Made by a program: the position numbers and the translations under genes. The notes beneath the pieces are model-generated. The model was not told where the DNA came from and searched no databases. It was given only the letters and a program-made list of their open reading frames with translations. From positions 69,185,529 to 69,249,528 of the forward strand of contig CP092875.1 in the NCBI GenBank assembly GCA_030710605.1: a DNA stretch of 64,000 nt, in the 5' to 3' direction. Below are positions 20,791-32,677 of the stretch, in pieces (positions within the stretch are counted from its first letter, which is position 1; each line of letters opens with the position of its first letter). This stretch comes from Cordylochernes scorpioides. Lineage: Eukaryota > Arthropoda > Arachnida > Pseudoscorpiones > Chernetidae.

Positions 20791-21000
20791 CTAGCAGAGT
20801 GACCCGGGCAATGCCCAGGGTTCACCAGAAGGGCCAGGGAAGACACCTTAAGAGCATAGATAGTTGCTTAAAAATTGGTATGTTCTTCAATGGGTCTATT
20901 CTGATTTTAAAAAGCAGCATTTCAAGAAGGTTAAGTGAAATATACACAATATACAAGTACATTCAGACAGAAACGCCAACGAATATATCCTGAGCATCCA
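20791..21000 (-). mobile_element. Helitron 3' end, fragment
   Basis: Minus strand ends with hairpin CCTGGGCATTGCCCGGG and CTAG at 20791-20794. The internal sequence is unassigned and no 5' end is seen. From about 21000 to 21690 nothing is recognised. Confidence 0.5.
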
Positions 21001-21689
21001 TTCCAAGCAAGCGCGAGCTGCTATGTCAAGAGGTCAAGCTATTGCTTACTCACCGCCGAAGCCTGTGTACTTAGTGAGAAATTCTGAAAAATCCTACCAT
21101 TTTCTGTCTTCTTTTCTGTTTCAAATTGGTGAGTTTGTGACTGCTGAATTTTAAGGGTTGCCCTCTTTTTTTTTTGTATATTTTAAAATTTAGAATAATA
21201 ACGTCCTAAAGATCCGTTGTACCCATGGAAATCGTTTTTTTTTTGTTAAGCAACAATGGAACACTTTATTTATTCTGCCAAGAATGATATATGATGACTT
21301 TTTGACGTATATATACTTTTTTTCACCAATTTGTTTCAAGATGAACGAAATCTAACTTGTGATGATAACCGGGCAAATATATTGGATGGTAACTTTACCC
21401 CGGGAGAAAGTAATTTTCATTATGACCTCTTTCCGTAAAAACAGGCAAAAGAAAATTTGGTCATAGACTTTGAACTCTTGCAGACTCAGGATGGTAAATA
21501 AGCCATAAAAGCAGCTTTGGAAATTTCAGAATGTCTACCTGAATACCCAGGATATCGGGGATGGCCTTTGTCAATGTAAGGCAAGCTATGATAGAAAGAG
21601 TTACATAATGGATTAATAAATTAGCATTATTGAGTAGAATTAATCAATTCAATTCATATTCAATTAAATTAATTAATAAAATAATCCTT

Positions 21690-21890
21690 TGTATCAGCAT
21701 TGAGTAAAATATATCAGGCCTACAGGGAAAAGCATATTTTCAAAACATTTTTATTCTCTAGCTTTCGGGTACGGACGTCCTTCTACAGGAGAAAACCTGG
21801 TATACCATTATACCATGTTTTGAAAAGATACTTTTCCCTGGAGACCTGATTAAATTTACTCAATATTGATACAAGGGATTATTTTATTGA
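21690..21890. repeat. Inverted repeat with a decayed hammerhead-like centre
   Basis: Arms TTGAGTAAAATATATCAGGC... and its reverse complement enclose about 65 bp. On the minus strand the centre (about 21755-21790) reads CTGTAGAAGG...ACCCGAAAGCTAG, resembling the motif at the Penelope-like 3' ends (CTGTCGA...ACCCGAAAGCTC), but stem II does not pair well. Confidence 0.5.
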
Positions 21891-21987
21891 ATAAATTATC
21901 AATTAGACAACACACTACACAACACAATACACACACAAAAGTGGTTATCTCGAAGATGATATTGCCTATCCAGCATTCATAGTTCTT

Positions 21988-22205
21988 AAAATTAAGAGAC
22001 ACTTTGTCCAGAAAATTTCAATTTAGCGACGTTTCGACAAAATTCATTTGTCTTCCTCAGAAAAAAAAAGTATTAAACAAGGTGTTATAATGTAACTATA
22101 GATTTTAATTTTTATCCTGACAAGGACAAACTATTTTTTTCGAAACATCAAGAAAATAAAATCTTTTCTGGTCGAAGTGTGTCTCTTAATTTTAAAAATC
22201 AAATA
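21988..22205. repeat. Inverted pair of hammerhead-like units
   Basis: Outer arms (TTAAAATTAAGAGACAC and reverse complement) and two inward-facing cores. The minus core at 22024-22064 reads CTGAGGA, stem II GACAAA/TTTGTC, GAAA, CGTC: all consensus positions fit. The plus core at 22117-22149 reads CTGACAA, GAAA, CATC with a weak stem II, so it is damaged. It lies in a protease intron of gene 1. Confidence 0.65.
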
Positions 22206-22251
22206 TGATTGTATAGCAATATGGAAAAACTAAGAATAATTTGTGTTTTAG

Positions 22252-22354
22252 AGCGCTGAAGGATTGGACTGTTCACTTCGGCAAGTACAAGAAAGATGAG
22301 ATAGAACCTCAGGAGATCATACGATATATACGCAGAGTCGTTTATCCTCCTATG
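22252..22354 (+). CDS. Gene 1 exon: protease, between His and Asp
   Basis: 103 nt, phase 2 to phase 0, acceptor GTTTTAG and donor GTAGGT. Encodes ALKDWTVHFGKYKKDE...IRRVVYPPM, the S1 stretch containing the W-x-V-x-x-G and the basic segment before the catalytic Asp. Same length as the gene 2 exon at 62843. Confidence 0.85.
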
Positions 22355-22684
22355 GTAGGTGGTTCCAGTACTGTCCCAGAATATCTTGAAATATTACTGT
22401 ACACTAAATATCCTCGGTAATTAGAGAGTGTTAGGATTATTGATTTTCCGCTAAAGCGTCATGGCAGAAGAGGCAATGCAGGAAATAAGGTCAGTCAAGT
22501 TGTTGATTAAATGTCCCACGTGGAGATTGTTCCTTAATCATTAGTTACACCAAAACAGAGCAAAACAACAGAAGAACATTCATTACATATAAAGCATATC
22601 AGTTCTAATATTCGTGTGCCTTTTCAATCACACACAGATTTTTTCAAAACTATCAATTCATATAGTAGTTATGAAAAAGGCATC

Positions 22685-22800
22685 TCCTTATCGTGCAACT
22701 GAAAGTTGCTGATGGCTTGCGCCATCTATCGAAATAAATATCAACTATTCTCGTTGATTTTGAATTATTCCAGAATTGGCCAAATACCCCTTCTTGAGGA
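22685..22800 (+). repeat. Dispersed repeat family C fragment
   Basis: Matches 8150-8280 (CTGAAAGTTGCTGATGGC, ATCAACTATTCTCGTTG). The hammerhead-like part is missing. From 22800 to 23277 no gene is seen. Confidence 0.6.
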
Positions 22801-23277
22801 GATGTATTTTTAATAATTTATGCACCTTATCTCAGTACAATATCACATTTCTACTATTTTTTCCTCATATAATAATCGTTCATCTGATGATAGGACATCG
22901 CCTTGAGTTTTTATATACTAGTTTTTAAAGTGTATTACGAGGACGACCCATTGATATGTGGTGACCTGAATGAATCCTTAAACCTTTTTTTATCCTTAAT
23001 TCATTTGCACATGGAGGATACGTTCCTTTCCACATGGAATATTCAACCATTTGTATATAGACTAGCCAGGCATTCAGTTTACTTGTTTTTTTAGCATTTG
23101 GATGATACATGGGTTATCTCCCGCTCTTACTTACACTTGGTTATTTGTGACATTACATATAAGTGCAATAAAGAACAGTGGATTAGAGAATGGTGGAGAG
23201 AATAAGGATACCAGAAATACTGTTGATTCTCAATTAAAAATCGAGCCAATAAGTAACATAAAATACATTATAAAGTA

Positions 23278-23437
23278 CAGTAGAACCTCCCTGTAAAGGA
23301 CACCTAATTTCATAGCCAAAGTGTCCTTTAGGGAGAGGTGTCCTCTTATTGGAGAGTTTCTAAATAGTAAAAATGGTAATTTTGCAAATGAAAAGTGTCC
23401 TTTGTAGAGAGGTGTCCGCTAAAGAGAGGTTTTACTA
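23278..23437. mobile_element. Pogo/Tc1-type MITE
   Basis: 160 bp with imperfect terminal inverted repeats (CAGTAGAACCTCCCTG at left; reverse complement of TAGTAAAACCTCTCTT at right) and TA on both sides (23276-23277 and 23438-23439). No open frame. 23440-24548 is AT-rich intron with no recognised element. Confidence 0.7.
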
Positions 23438-24548
23438 TATTCAATATGATTTATTTTCGATAGGCTATTGGATGTATTTGAGATCTGAAAATCTTTCTAT
23501 TAAATGCGATTCGCTTTTTAATCAAAAAGGTCTGACATCAACTGTATATAAAATACCCATTTTTGATATTAAAGTGATATTTCATTCTATAAAAGTCAAT
23601 TGTTATCTAATTCTGGTATCCATTTCTCTGGATTATCTCTGAAGGTTTTGCATCATACCTTATAATTTACGCCATAGATTTTAAATTTTATATTATTTCT
23701 GGTCTTTTTTCTTCTATTTTACTTTGTTCTTTCCATTTTACTGCCTGGATTGAAGGTAATAACGTTAGTTTGGTTTTAAAGGGGCGCTCCAAAAACAGCT
23801 CGGTTGAAGTTTTATCTGTTGTTCCGTGAATTGTAAACACTTCAATTAACGTACAGGATTCTTGATTTCCTATCCTGTGTGGAGATATTATATGGCCTTT
23901 AGTTTTATCCACAATCTTATCTAAAAATTATAATACCCGTTTATTAAATGGGGTTTAAGATCAGAATACCAACGATTGAATACTATTTGAACCAATAAGC
24001 TTATGCTTGTTTAGCTTTTGAACTAAGAAATAATTTATTAGAGACATAATTATAAATTAATTTACTCCTCATAATTTGATACCTTTGCCTATATTGTCTT
24101 GGATAGAATCACATTTGAAATAAAAATTAAATTATTAACATAATTAATGGAATTTTACTGATCTAGTACCTACAATATGTATTCTGTTAATGAAATGATG
24201 TTTTCCTGAGAGTAATGATCCTAAGACCTGGTAAGTCTCTGATGTTTCCCATTATATTGTGGAACTGGCATTCGGCGTTATCCAGGTTCAAACTATGGTT
24301 ACTTTCTTGCATGTGTTGTTAAATGAAGAATATTTCCTATTTGTTTCATACCATTCTATTAACCTCTTCCAGACCTGACTATATATCGCTACAGTTTCAT
24401 ACTGATAGATCGACTATTATGGAAACGTACTTAGAGAAAATAATCGACACAATAATCCACATTTATGTCTCTGTAGATATTCGTTCAATAATATTAGAAA
24501 TTTGATTCTAGATTTGTTACCATTTATGATATATCTGTGTTGTTCCAG

Positions 24549-24714
24549 TCTGAAACTTCGTGCCAGTCAAATCTTGCTGGTGACATAGCTCTGGTCGAAC
24601 TCAGCGCCCCCGTCTACAGGACCAACCTCACACGCCCTGTCTGTCTTGCTGACGATTCTGTGCCATTGGGAACCAATGACATGTTGTACGTCACAGGATG
24701 GGGAAATACTCATG
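24549..24714 (+). CDS. Gene 1 exon: protease catalytic Asp
   Basis: 166 nt, phase 0 to 1, acceptor TTCCAG and donor GTCAGT. Encodes GDIALVEL with the catalytic Asp, RPVCLADDSVP and the conserved VTGWGNT. Confidence 0.92.
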
Positions 24715-25002
24715 GTCAGTGGTCTTCGTTATTTACTCTTCACTTAACACCTTAAAACCTATAAGGAAGATTTGATATTGTCAAAAGGGTTACGTCAGGA
24801 TAGTCTTATTCACTCACCCATTATGATAGAGGATGAAATGAAATATCCCTGTTACCTTTATCCAAAAGTTTTACGTTTAGGTTTACATTCATTGCCAAAC
24901 ACTTCGAGTTTTATTTGTACACGAAAACAACTCATTTTTCATTTCAAAGAGTTAATTAAAAATCATTTGCTATGCAGGAAGAAATATATAATATTAGCAA
25001 AC

Positions 25003-25324
25003 CCATTAGGAAATGACATTTGAAAATTATCCCGCATGTGTTTCTTTTGAACGAAAAATCGAGATTTATTTTAAGGAGAAATAACAAATATTTCTAACCT
25101 TAGGGATGAAGTATGTTAGGATGAATTGTGAAGAGTAATGATAAACGGAAAAAAAAAACAATTCATCCTTTCATACTTTATCCCTAAGGTTAGAAATAAT
25201 CGTTATTTCTCCTTAAAATAAATTTCGATTTTTCGTTCAAAAGAAACACATGCGGGATAATTTTCAAATGTCGTTCTACAATCATAAGCCGCATTATATT
25301 GTATTATAAATTCCATTAGGAAAT
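25003..25324 (+). mobile_element. Hairpin retroposon family B, copy 2, with 12-bp target duplication
   Basis: CCATTAGGAAAT at 25003-25014 and 25313-25324. Between them: arm GACATTTGAAAATTATCCCGC, a 60-bp loop, reverse-complement arm, then the one-sided tail ACAATCATAAGCCGC...ATAAATT shared with 7933-7966. The right insertion boundary falls exactly after the tail. It lies in a protease intron of gene 1. Confidence 0.8.
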
Positions 25325-25392
25325 ATTAGCTCTAAAAAGCATCGATAGCTGTCGAACAGAATACAAAGTTTCTGAAATTGTATTTGTTTCAG

Positions 25393-25532
25393 ATTTTGGA
25401 TACCAGGGTGAATTGAAGCAAGCAAGAATCCCGTATATACCAAAAATGCGTTGTCAGGATCTTATGGAAGATATGATCCAATTGTCAAAAGATCACCTGT
25501 GCGCTGGACGACCTGGCCACGATTCTTGTCAG
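25393..25532 (+). CDS. Gene 1 exon: protease, specificity-pocket segment
   Basis: 140 nt, phase 1 to 0, acceptor TTTCAG, donor GTAGTG. Encodes LKQARIPYIPKMRC, DHLCAGRPGHDSCQ. The Asp of DSC occupies the trypsin pocket position. 25533-26686 is intron with no recognised element. Confidence 0.9.
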
Positions 25533-26686
25533 GTAGTGTTGCTATTCCAAGTTCTGTAGACCTATAAACACAAGCCACAACACTTATCATGTCATTTCGC
25601 CAACCTAACTGACTTGTGTCAGCAACAAATCCCTAACATCAACTTTAGAGAATTCAGAACGCCAACCTGAATTCAAAGATTCTTGTTATGTCCCTCGTCA
25701 GTAAAGAGCGAGTTTCCATTTCCACTCTCAAGGGATTCACAAATGGATTTTTAGATGTCAAAAGGTATTTTGCCTATTATTTTCCGAAACGTAGGTAGAT
25801 GTTTTCCTTGAGGAAATTGTATTTAAAACAATGCAGTATACATATAGAGTATATTGTATGGGCTTTGCATATAATTTGAAGGAGAATATTACTAATTAAA
25901 AATAATATCAATATAATCTACAAAATATTAATTATGAATTCAGTATAGGTTCAATATTTCAAAAGCAAAGGTAAAGCATCGCCACAGAACTGGCAATGTC
26001 TACATTTTAGATTCTTCATGCCTATAACAATAGCCAAGCCACGCTAAAATACAGACAATATCTACAGTTTAGGTCTTCTATGCATATAACATTAGTCACG
26101 CTACAGAAACAGCATTGTCTAGAGTGTATAGATTCTGAATTTATTTTTTAAAATATATTCATTAATCAACCAGGCGCGGCGGGAGCGAGGCGATATTGAA
26201 AGATTTGCGCCTATTACAGAGGAAACAAACAAAACAACAAACAAATATTACTTAGAATTAAATATCTACAAATTTATACATGTATTACTTTTCAGAGTTC
26301 ATAAAAGTTATACAGACAAAGTGGCTGATATAAGAAAGTTAAACGAAATCAGGGAACAATCGATGTCTCACTTCTGCAAAGTTCGAAAAGTCGAAGATAA
26401 GGTGAAGAGCAGTTTGTTCAGTTTCTCCGCAGAAACAATTTGATGTTTCTGATAGACCTCTTCCATGTAAGTATTTCTAGAATTTTCTGTGTGATATGAC
26501 AAATTGAGTGTAGGTTCTGACTACTATAGCAATAGTCTAGCCATGCCAAAGTTGTAGGTTCCCTAAGCCTTGAACACAAATTACACTGCTTAATAGGCAA
26601 TATTCCAGGAATATAAATTATACTAATAAATGAACACTGTTGAAATTCTAGTAACTGATCAATGTAAGATAACTGTGATACTACAG

Positions 26687-26851
26687 GGTGACAGCGGTGG
26701 TCCACTGGTCAAATTCCACAAAGGCAAGTTCTACCAGCTCGGAGTCGTGTCTCAGGGCATTGAATGCGGTGGCCATATACCCGGTATCTACACCAACGTC
26801 CCCTTCTACCAGCCCTGGATCTACAAGACAATCTACTCCACCGTTAACTAA
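26687..26851 (+). CDS. Gene 1 last exon: protease catalytic Ser and stop
   Basis: Acceptor ACTACAG before 26687 (phase 0); stop TAA at 26849-26851. Encodes GDSGGPLVKF, LGVVSQGIECG, PGIYTNVPFYQPWI, the usual S1 C-terminus. 165 nt. Confidence 0.93.
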   Translation, partial: GDSGGPLVKFHKGKFYQLGVVSQGIECGGHIPGIYTNVPFYQPWIYKTIYSTVN

Positions 26852-26946
26852 TTTCAAATCTTGAGTCAAATTTTGTTATTACATTTTTTTGTATATATTC
26901 TTTTTGTGACCATATTGTTAAATGTTTGGAGTTTATATATATCTTC

Positions 26947-26963
26947 AATAAAGGTGAAATAAA
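26947..26963 (+). terminator. Gene 1 poly(A) signals
   Basis: Two AATAAA hexamers (26947-26952 and 26958-26963) about 100 bases after the stop codon. Confidence 0.7.
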
Positions 26964-27416
26964 TATTTATATTTTTTGTTGTTGTTGGGGGTGTCCTGTC
27001 CCACCATGGAAAGGGAGGGTGCCATTGTTAGTCAGCCACATTTCAGAATTCCCTGTTCACGGTTACCGTAGCGGCTCGGGGCTCACGACACCGTACTTCA
27101 CCCTATTGGGCAGTCCCTTATTTGTGCTTATATATTTGTTATATATTTGTTTGTTGTATTAAATATATGAACTAAGTTTGATTCCTTATTAAACCTTGTT
27201 ATTTACCTTTGTTGTATTAGCATTTAGATGAATAAAAGAACATCACCTATTCACAAAACTCTATAAATTGATAGCACTGCTTAGCCTTCCCATTTTAGTG
27301 TGCAGAATACAGTCGAATCGTTATTTTTTACATTTTTTATCACGGTTTTATAAATTCCCTATCATAAATAAGGTATTTTATCATTACTAAATATCATCGC
27401 CTATTGAGGCGAGTGA

Positions 27417-27714
27417 GGGGGGGATCGGTGGAAGGCTGGTTAAACCGTTTGGTTTTCGACCACTACGACCCGGGTTCGATTCCCGCAATGGGCACTTTTT
27501 CTGTTTGAAAAAAAAAAATGCTCCAATGGCCCCCCGATTCTTGCAAAAGTCCAACCCCACCAGCGAGTGCAAGTAACCAAACGGGGCTCTGGCACATTTG
27601 TAAGTGCAAAGTCGAACTGCTTTCACATGTGTAGACATGTGGTACGCATACAGTAAAAAGCAGTCGCTAACTACCCACCATGATTATCATGGCCTGTACC
27701 ACACAAAAAAAATA
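27417..27714 (+). mobile_element. tRNA-derived SINE, copy 2
   Basis: A box TGGTTAAACCG, B box GGTTCGATTCC, conserved body (CCCGATTCTTGCAAAAGTCC, CCAAACGGGGCTCTGG, TACCCACCATGATTATC) and an A-rich end. This roughly 300-bp form lacks the extra ORF segment seen at 5950-6432. Confidence 0.85.
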
Positions 27715-27904
27715 AATATATATGGTAATTTAAACCAACAATCCCATATTGTATATAACTTAGAATAAGATTTTAATGTTGTATAATAGAAACACATCTG
27801 TAAATGATTATACGTATTATTGACATGTGTCTTTACATCATCATATGTAATGTAATTTGTACAAACAGGATAAATAAATAAAAATCTGTAATAGATTTAA
27901 GAGT

Positions 27905-28491
27905 TGAGCTAAGCAAGAGATAGAAGTCATAACGTCAAAATCGAGATAGATTTAGAATGCCCACAACAAGGTCTAAAAATGGACCAGACCACCCACACTG
28001 TTCACATGTGGTGGAATGCAGAGCCCCCTCTCACACCTGGTGACATGCAAAGCCCCCTTTCTCAGAAACGGCCCCCTGTCACATAAGGCCCCCCCGTCTT
28101 TAACCTATAAATACAATCACTTTACAGTCACTTGACAGTTTTTTTTCACCCTCAGCGCAAGCTCACGTCGGTTGTCACCAAGGTCCTCCTCATTCACCAT
28201 GTAGACTAGTAAGGACTCTTCTATCTCCATCTTTCGCTCCTAGCTCAACTTTTATCTGTGCACGGAACTTTCTTAGTGCAACTGTGTCTTCGTTTTTTGT
28301 GTGGACATTCCCAAGCTTTCCACTCTGCCTCGACCACGACTGCTTGTACTCTGTGAGAACTTTTAAAGGACTTACAAGGTGCAGAGAGGTACTGTAAAAC
28401 TCCCCATCCTGACTGTTCCTCTCGGTCAACACAGTATAGCGAGAGTCAACAGCACCTCATCATCACAAAGTTAGTTGACAGGATTATTACA
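27905..28491 (+). mobile_element. Solo LTR, 587 bp, with 5-bp target duplication
   Basis: Begins TGAGCTAAGC, ends GGATTATTACA, flanked by AGAGT at 27900-27904 and 28492-28496. Has a TATA-like CTATAAATAC near 28105. The terminal ATTACA resembles the LTR end at 31636. Short open frames inside look incidental. Confidence 0.7.
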
Positions 28492-28514
28492 AGAGTCCAC
28501 AGTAACTCAACTTA

Positions 28515-29660
28515 TCTATATATATAAAAATGGATGTTTGTTGGTCCGTTGGTCCGTCCGTCCGTCCGTTCGTAAGTGATAATCTTCTACATCGCTCAAC
28601 CAATCGTGATGAAACTTTGGGAAGATGTTTAGTATACTACCGGGATGGTTTCTGGCTAATTACTCTTTAGAAATAACCTTTCGTTGCATTTTTATTTATA
28701 GTAAACGTAAATTCACTCGCAATCAGCGCCCCCTCGCGGCAGACGTATGGCCTTAAATAGCCTCGCATGAGCTTATTTGTAACGTCAAGCTTAGCCTATA
28801 GGTTAGGTACACAGCTTCGTACCCCCGCAACCTAGGTTCGAGGCTCAGCGTGGGTGTTTTTTTTTTTACATTTCTTTTATATTATTGTAGCAAATTATTA
28901 AAAATATTATTTTATTTAATATGTAGGCTTTTTAAAATAAAAATTAACATAAACAATTTTTTAATAATATTTGTGACAAACCTAGGTTCGAGGCTCAGCG
29001 TGGGTGTCTTTTTTATTTTCATTTCTTTTATATTATTGTAGCAAGGTCTGTTTCTACAGCATTATTATATTTTGATTGGTTTATTTTAAATATGTTTGTT
29101 ATGAAGGCTCTATGTAATACTATTTAGAGCACATTTTACATTTTAAACACCTAAGCCCCCCTCTTTTTAATATTGTAGCAGAGTATTAAAAGTATTATTT
29201 TATTTTAGATGTTTGCCATGACACTTTGGGAAGTTGTTTAGTATACTATCAGGACGATTTCTGGCGAATTATTTTAGAATAATATTTATAACAATAATTA
29301 TAGCGAAATTAAGACATAGTGATTATATTCTGTGTTTGTGCATTTATAAATATTTTACAGAAAATGTGAGAACGTTCTATTAGAATATCTCGAAAACAAA
29401 AAACAATACATATAAACGAGTTCACTGACATTTATTAATGCAGTGATTATAATCAATGCTTACAATGAAGGGCTATATTGTCTATATCACTTTCAAATTT
29501 TAACGTAACGTTCCATTCTCAATCCCGTAGGGCTTTAGATCGGCTAAAACATTTTTATCTTTATAAGTGAATATTAACTTTACTGTACTGAATAGTTTAG
29601 TATAATATTAATTTAACATATTACAATTTAGCCACGGCAACGCGTGGCCGGGTTCGCTAG
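28515..29660 (+). mobile_element. Helitron, 1.15 kb, non-autonomous
   Basis: Starts TCTATATATATAAAAATGG (28515) and ends in hairpin CCACGGCAACGCGTGG, CCGGGTTCG and CTAG (29657-29660) followed by T. Near the 5' end a GTCC microsatellite (about 28545-28568). An internal segment ending CCTAGGTTCGAGGCTCAGCG occurs twice (about 28829 and 28979) and has a tRNA B-box-like core. No Rep/helicase frame is present. The start region resembles 53895. Confidence 0.75.
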
Positions 29661-29959
29661 TTTCATATATATTTTTAATAGGTTTAGGCTTTTGTTAAAT
29701 ACACAAATACATACATAATATCAAAATATAATAAACTAAGGGACACACTTTGCAATAGGTTTCTTTATATTTCAAATTATGAACTGTTGTCATGTTTTTT
29801 TTTTTATCTATTTTGCTTGATGAAGTGCTAACGCGTGAAATTTTCCGATTTTAATAATAAAAATAAATCTTTTAGAAATGAATTATATCGGTTATAAAGC
29901 ATATTCAATTGCAATTATCCATAATAAAGAAATATATATATAATAAAAATAAAAAGGTA

Positions 29960-30231
29960 TATTCTGACCAGGAGCACATCTACTTTACAGGTGGCAGAGC
30001 GCAATCTGGTGGAACAGAAATCAACTAAACATTGATTTAGCCTGTTCCCTGATATTTAATCAACCCAATTTCTTGATAAATCAAGAAAAGCCATCCACGA
30101 ACGCGTTCGCGCTGTTGGCGCTCGTCAGTCTGGAGTAGGCTGTACCATTGCGACCAAAAATATTTTTGGTACCAGAAGCTTCTTGAGAAACCAAGAAATA
30201 GCTATTATATATATATATATATATATATATA
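29960..30231 (-). repeat. Dispersed repeat family C with damaged hammerhead core, then TA microsatellite
   Basis: Blocks GCAGAGCGCAATCTGGTGG and TTCTTGATAAATCAAG are shared with family C. On the minus strand 30095-30130 reads CTGACGA, stem II GCGC/GCGC with loop CAACA, then GAAC in place of GAAA. A TA microsatellite occupies 30203-30231. Confidence 0.6.
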
Positions 30232-30835
30232 GCCACTGTAGAAAATAAGGAAAGATAAACTTCAGAATGACACATCAATTTATTTAAAGCAAGAACAAAT
30301 ATAACATTGATAACATATAGGATACTAGAATAGCAAAATATAAGTAATATAAATATAAAAAACAATAATAATCTGAACATAAAATATAATAAATACTTTT
30401 CTACATAGCTCCTTCCCTAAGGGAGCTGTGACCCACAAGTTGCAAATATTGTAAATACTGACATGGATCTAACGTGCTTCTACCAATGATTCCCTTAGTC
30501 TTGACACTTTGTCCCTAGTAGCTTCGCATCTTTTCTTTTGCGGCGTGAAGAGCAGCTTCGGCCTCATATCGTCAATAGGGACATAGTCTTCTTGTAGGGA
30601 AGCCTTGACTTTGACACGGTGGTGGAATTCTGGAGCCAGTCTTGGAAAATGTAGATCACAGCACCCAAGGTTTCAAGGTTTTCTCGCAGATCATCAATTT
30701 GTTTTCCCTAATCTACCCGGCATATCCACCAAATGTCACTGTAGAAAATTAGGAAAGACAAACTTCAGAATGACACGACAATTTATTGAAGGAAAAAACA
30801 AAATCAACATTTATAAGATACAAGATAAGCAATGA
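30228..30835 (-). mobile_element. LTR-retrotransposon remnant
   Basis: A block CACTGTAGAAAAT(T)AGGAAAGA...TTCAGAATGACAC occurs twice, at 30232 and 30735, bracketing about 500 bp. Just before the second copy, the minus strand reads TGGTGGATATGCCGGG, similar to the Gypsy primer-binding region. This suggests the LTR edge and leader of a deleted element. A third copy of the block is at 54150 inside a Helitron. Confidence 0.5.
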
Positions 30836-31078
30836 GGGAAGTTTCCAGAGTGGTAAAAATATACGTATTATAAATATGAATATAATCATAATAAATATGT
30901 TATGCAATTATTTATAAGAGACCTCTGGAGTGGAAGAAAGAGAGAGATTTTAAATATATATAACTGTTGGGAAAAGAATGTTATTTTTCTTATAGATTTA
31001 TATATTTTTAAATATATGTAAATTTAATCCATTATAAGAAACATATTTGCCATATGTAAATATTTATATGTATATATA

Positions 31079-31636
31079 TGTAGTATATTTTAAGGTAGAT
31101 AAGCACAATCTTCTTATAATTATTATAATAACCCCATATCTATATAAAATATGTATCAAACTTGTAATAATAGAAGTGACAATAAAATAAAGATGTAGAG
31201 GTAGACGACGCGACAAAAGCCAGACGACAAAGACCAGACGAACAGGTGTTTATGATAATGAGTTCAATCCCCCCGTCAGCAGGTGGCCAGACATAATTAA
31301 TAACCCAGCGATTGACAGGTGGCGTGATTACGGGAACCAATCAGAACTCGCCGCCATCTGCGAGCGTCTCATATAAAAGCCCCCCAAGATTGGGACAAAG
31401 AGTTGTGTTTTAGTTGTTTCAGAGCGACGCCGTCATACGGTCGGGTTTCTCACCCCTATCCGCGATGTAGGGCATCCGTGGCGCCCGTGGTCTGTCTGCC
31501 TTCGTCCGTGGTCTACCTCTACCTTCTTGGAGTTACCACCTAGACCTGCCTCTGTCTCTTGCTGTCCCAGTGCGGGAATCCCATCACGCACCCACGACTA
31601 CGACTGCCCAGCACATTCCACCTCGGGATTACTACA
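31079..31636 (+). repeat. 5' LTR of the 31-36 kb element
   Basis: Contains a TATA-like CATATAAAAGCCC near 31368 in a typical LTR promoter position. Confidence 0.9.
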
Positions 31637-31657
31637 GAACCCGTTAAAGTCGACAGG

Positions 31658-31936
31658 ATGACTGAGGACAAGCAGAGGATGACGGAGGTCGAAGACGAAC
31701 ACGTCGCGGATGCCCTCACCAACATGCAACCCCACTGCGACGACCTCGTAGGCCGACTGGCAGACGCCATTCGAGGACTCGCCGTACCTCGTGCGGAGGA
31801 GGCCATTATCTCCTCTTTCGACGGATCACACGCAACAAGCAGCCTTCCTCCAAACAGCCATCTCCAGAGATCAACTCCAGCCAGCATCAGCCCTTTCAAG
31901 GTACTTTATACTTTGTTTCTACCATTTCCCCCATAA
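31658..31936 (+). pseudogene. Gag-like N-terminal fragment
   Basis: The frame starts MTEDKQRMTEVEDEH just after the 5' LTR (it is also open back into the LTR) and runs about 80 acidic residues (LVGRLADAIRGLAVP). It enters AT-rich non-coding sequence at about 31900, where AAG|GTACTT could be a splice donor. Position argues for gag or a leader ORF; no zinc knuckle is seen. Confidence 0.45.
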
Positions 31937-32677
31937 ATTTTATATTTTCACTTTAAGCATTTTAAAATCAATTATAACCTTTTTTATAGCATTTTTATTC
32001 AACTTTTAAAACTTTCACACTATCATTTATCATTTTTACTTTATTTTAATCAAATTATAAATGTTAATTCATCATTTTCAAGTTTATTATTAAAAATATT
32101 CAATCACGCATTTTTGCCAATTTACTAATCTTACATGCCTTTCTTAAATTCACCTAAAATGGCATTATCCAAATATGCAACTTTCAATTTTACATAAAAA
32201 ATCATATTATATTTTAATTACTCGAATCATATTTTCTAAACTCATTTGTGTTATTTTTTTTTAATACCTTATTTGTGGCCATAGTATTAATAATTAAATT
32301 TATTACACTCTTTATTTTACTTGACCTATTACTATTCCAATTGATATTTCTCAATATTTAAAAGTTTTAAAAACTAGTCCTAGATTTGTATTTTTATAAA
32401 TATCAATTTTAAATCATCTCATCTCAAAATGTGCCTCCCATTTTTCCCACAATTACAAATACAACTATAAATGTAATATGCAAAAACTTAATATCATACC
32501 ATAAAATTTCCATACCCCATTACATTTCATTCCTGCCTGTGTTAAATTGTCATTTACGAAACTCTACCGAAATTTGTACCCATGCCCTAACCTTTTCTCA
32601 AAAAAAAAATTTCGTAAATTCATTATTTTCTAATTTTTCTAAACCTAATCATCGCATATAATCTCCAATCTAACGAT

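Larger units (their letters stand above)
8579..26851 (+). other. Gene 1: CUB-LDLa-trypsin serine protease (span of recognised exons)
   Basis: Eight exons with matching splice phases give about 419 codons: a CUB domain (two exons), one LDL-receptor class A repeat (one exon), and an S1 peptidase domain (five exons). The zymogen cleavage site is R|IVGG. Catalytic His (TAKHC), Asp (GDIAL) and Ser (GDSGGP) are all present. DSC six residues before the active Ser places Asp in the S1 pocket, so cleavage after Lys/Arg is expected. This is a secreted-protease architecture: CUB and LDLa domains typically bind partners or cofactors. The signal-peptide exon (ending in phase 1) lies upstream and was not found. 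A ninth candidate exon is at 12738-12845. Large introns hold the Gypsy element, a BEL gag relic and hairpin repeats, but coding exons are uninterrupted. Confidence 0.9.

Noticed and set aside
28190..28432. 80-codon minus-strand ORF near 28.3 kb
   Set aside because: Lies wholly within the 587-bp solo LTR and has no recognisable motif.
31140..31340. 66-codon ORF repeated at 35505-35705
   Set aside because: It is within the two copies of the 558-bp LTR, so identity is explained by the LTRs.
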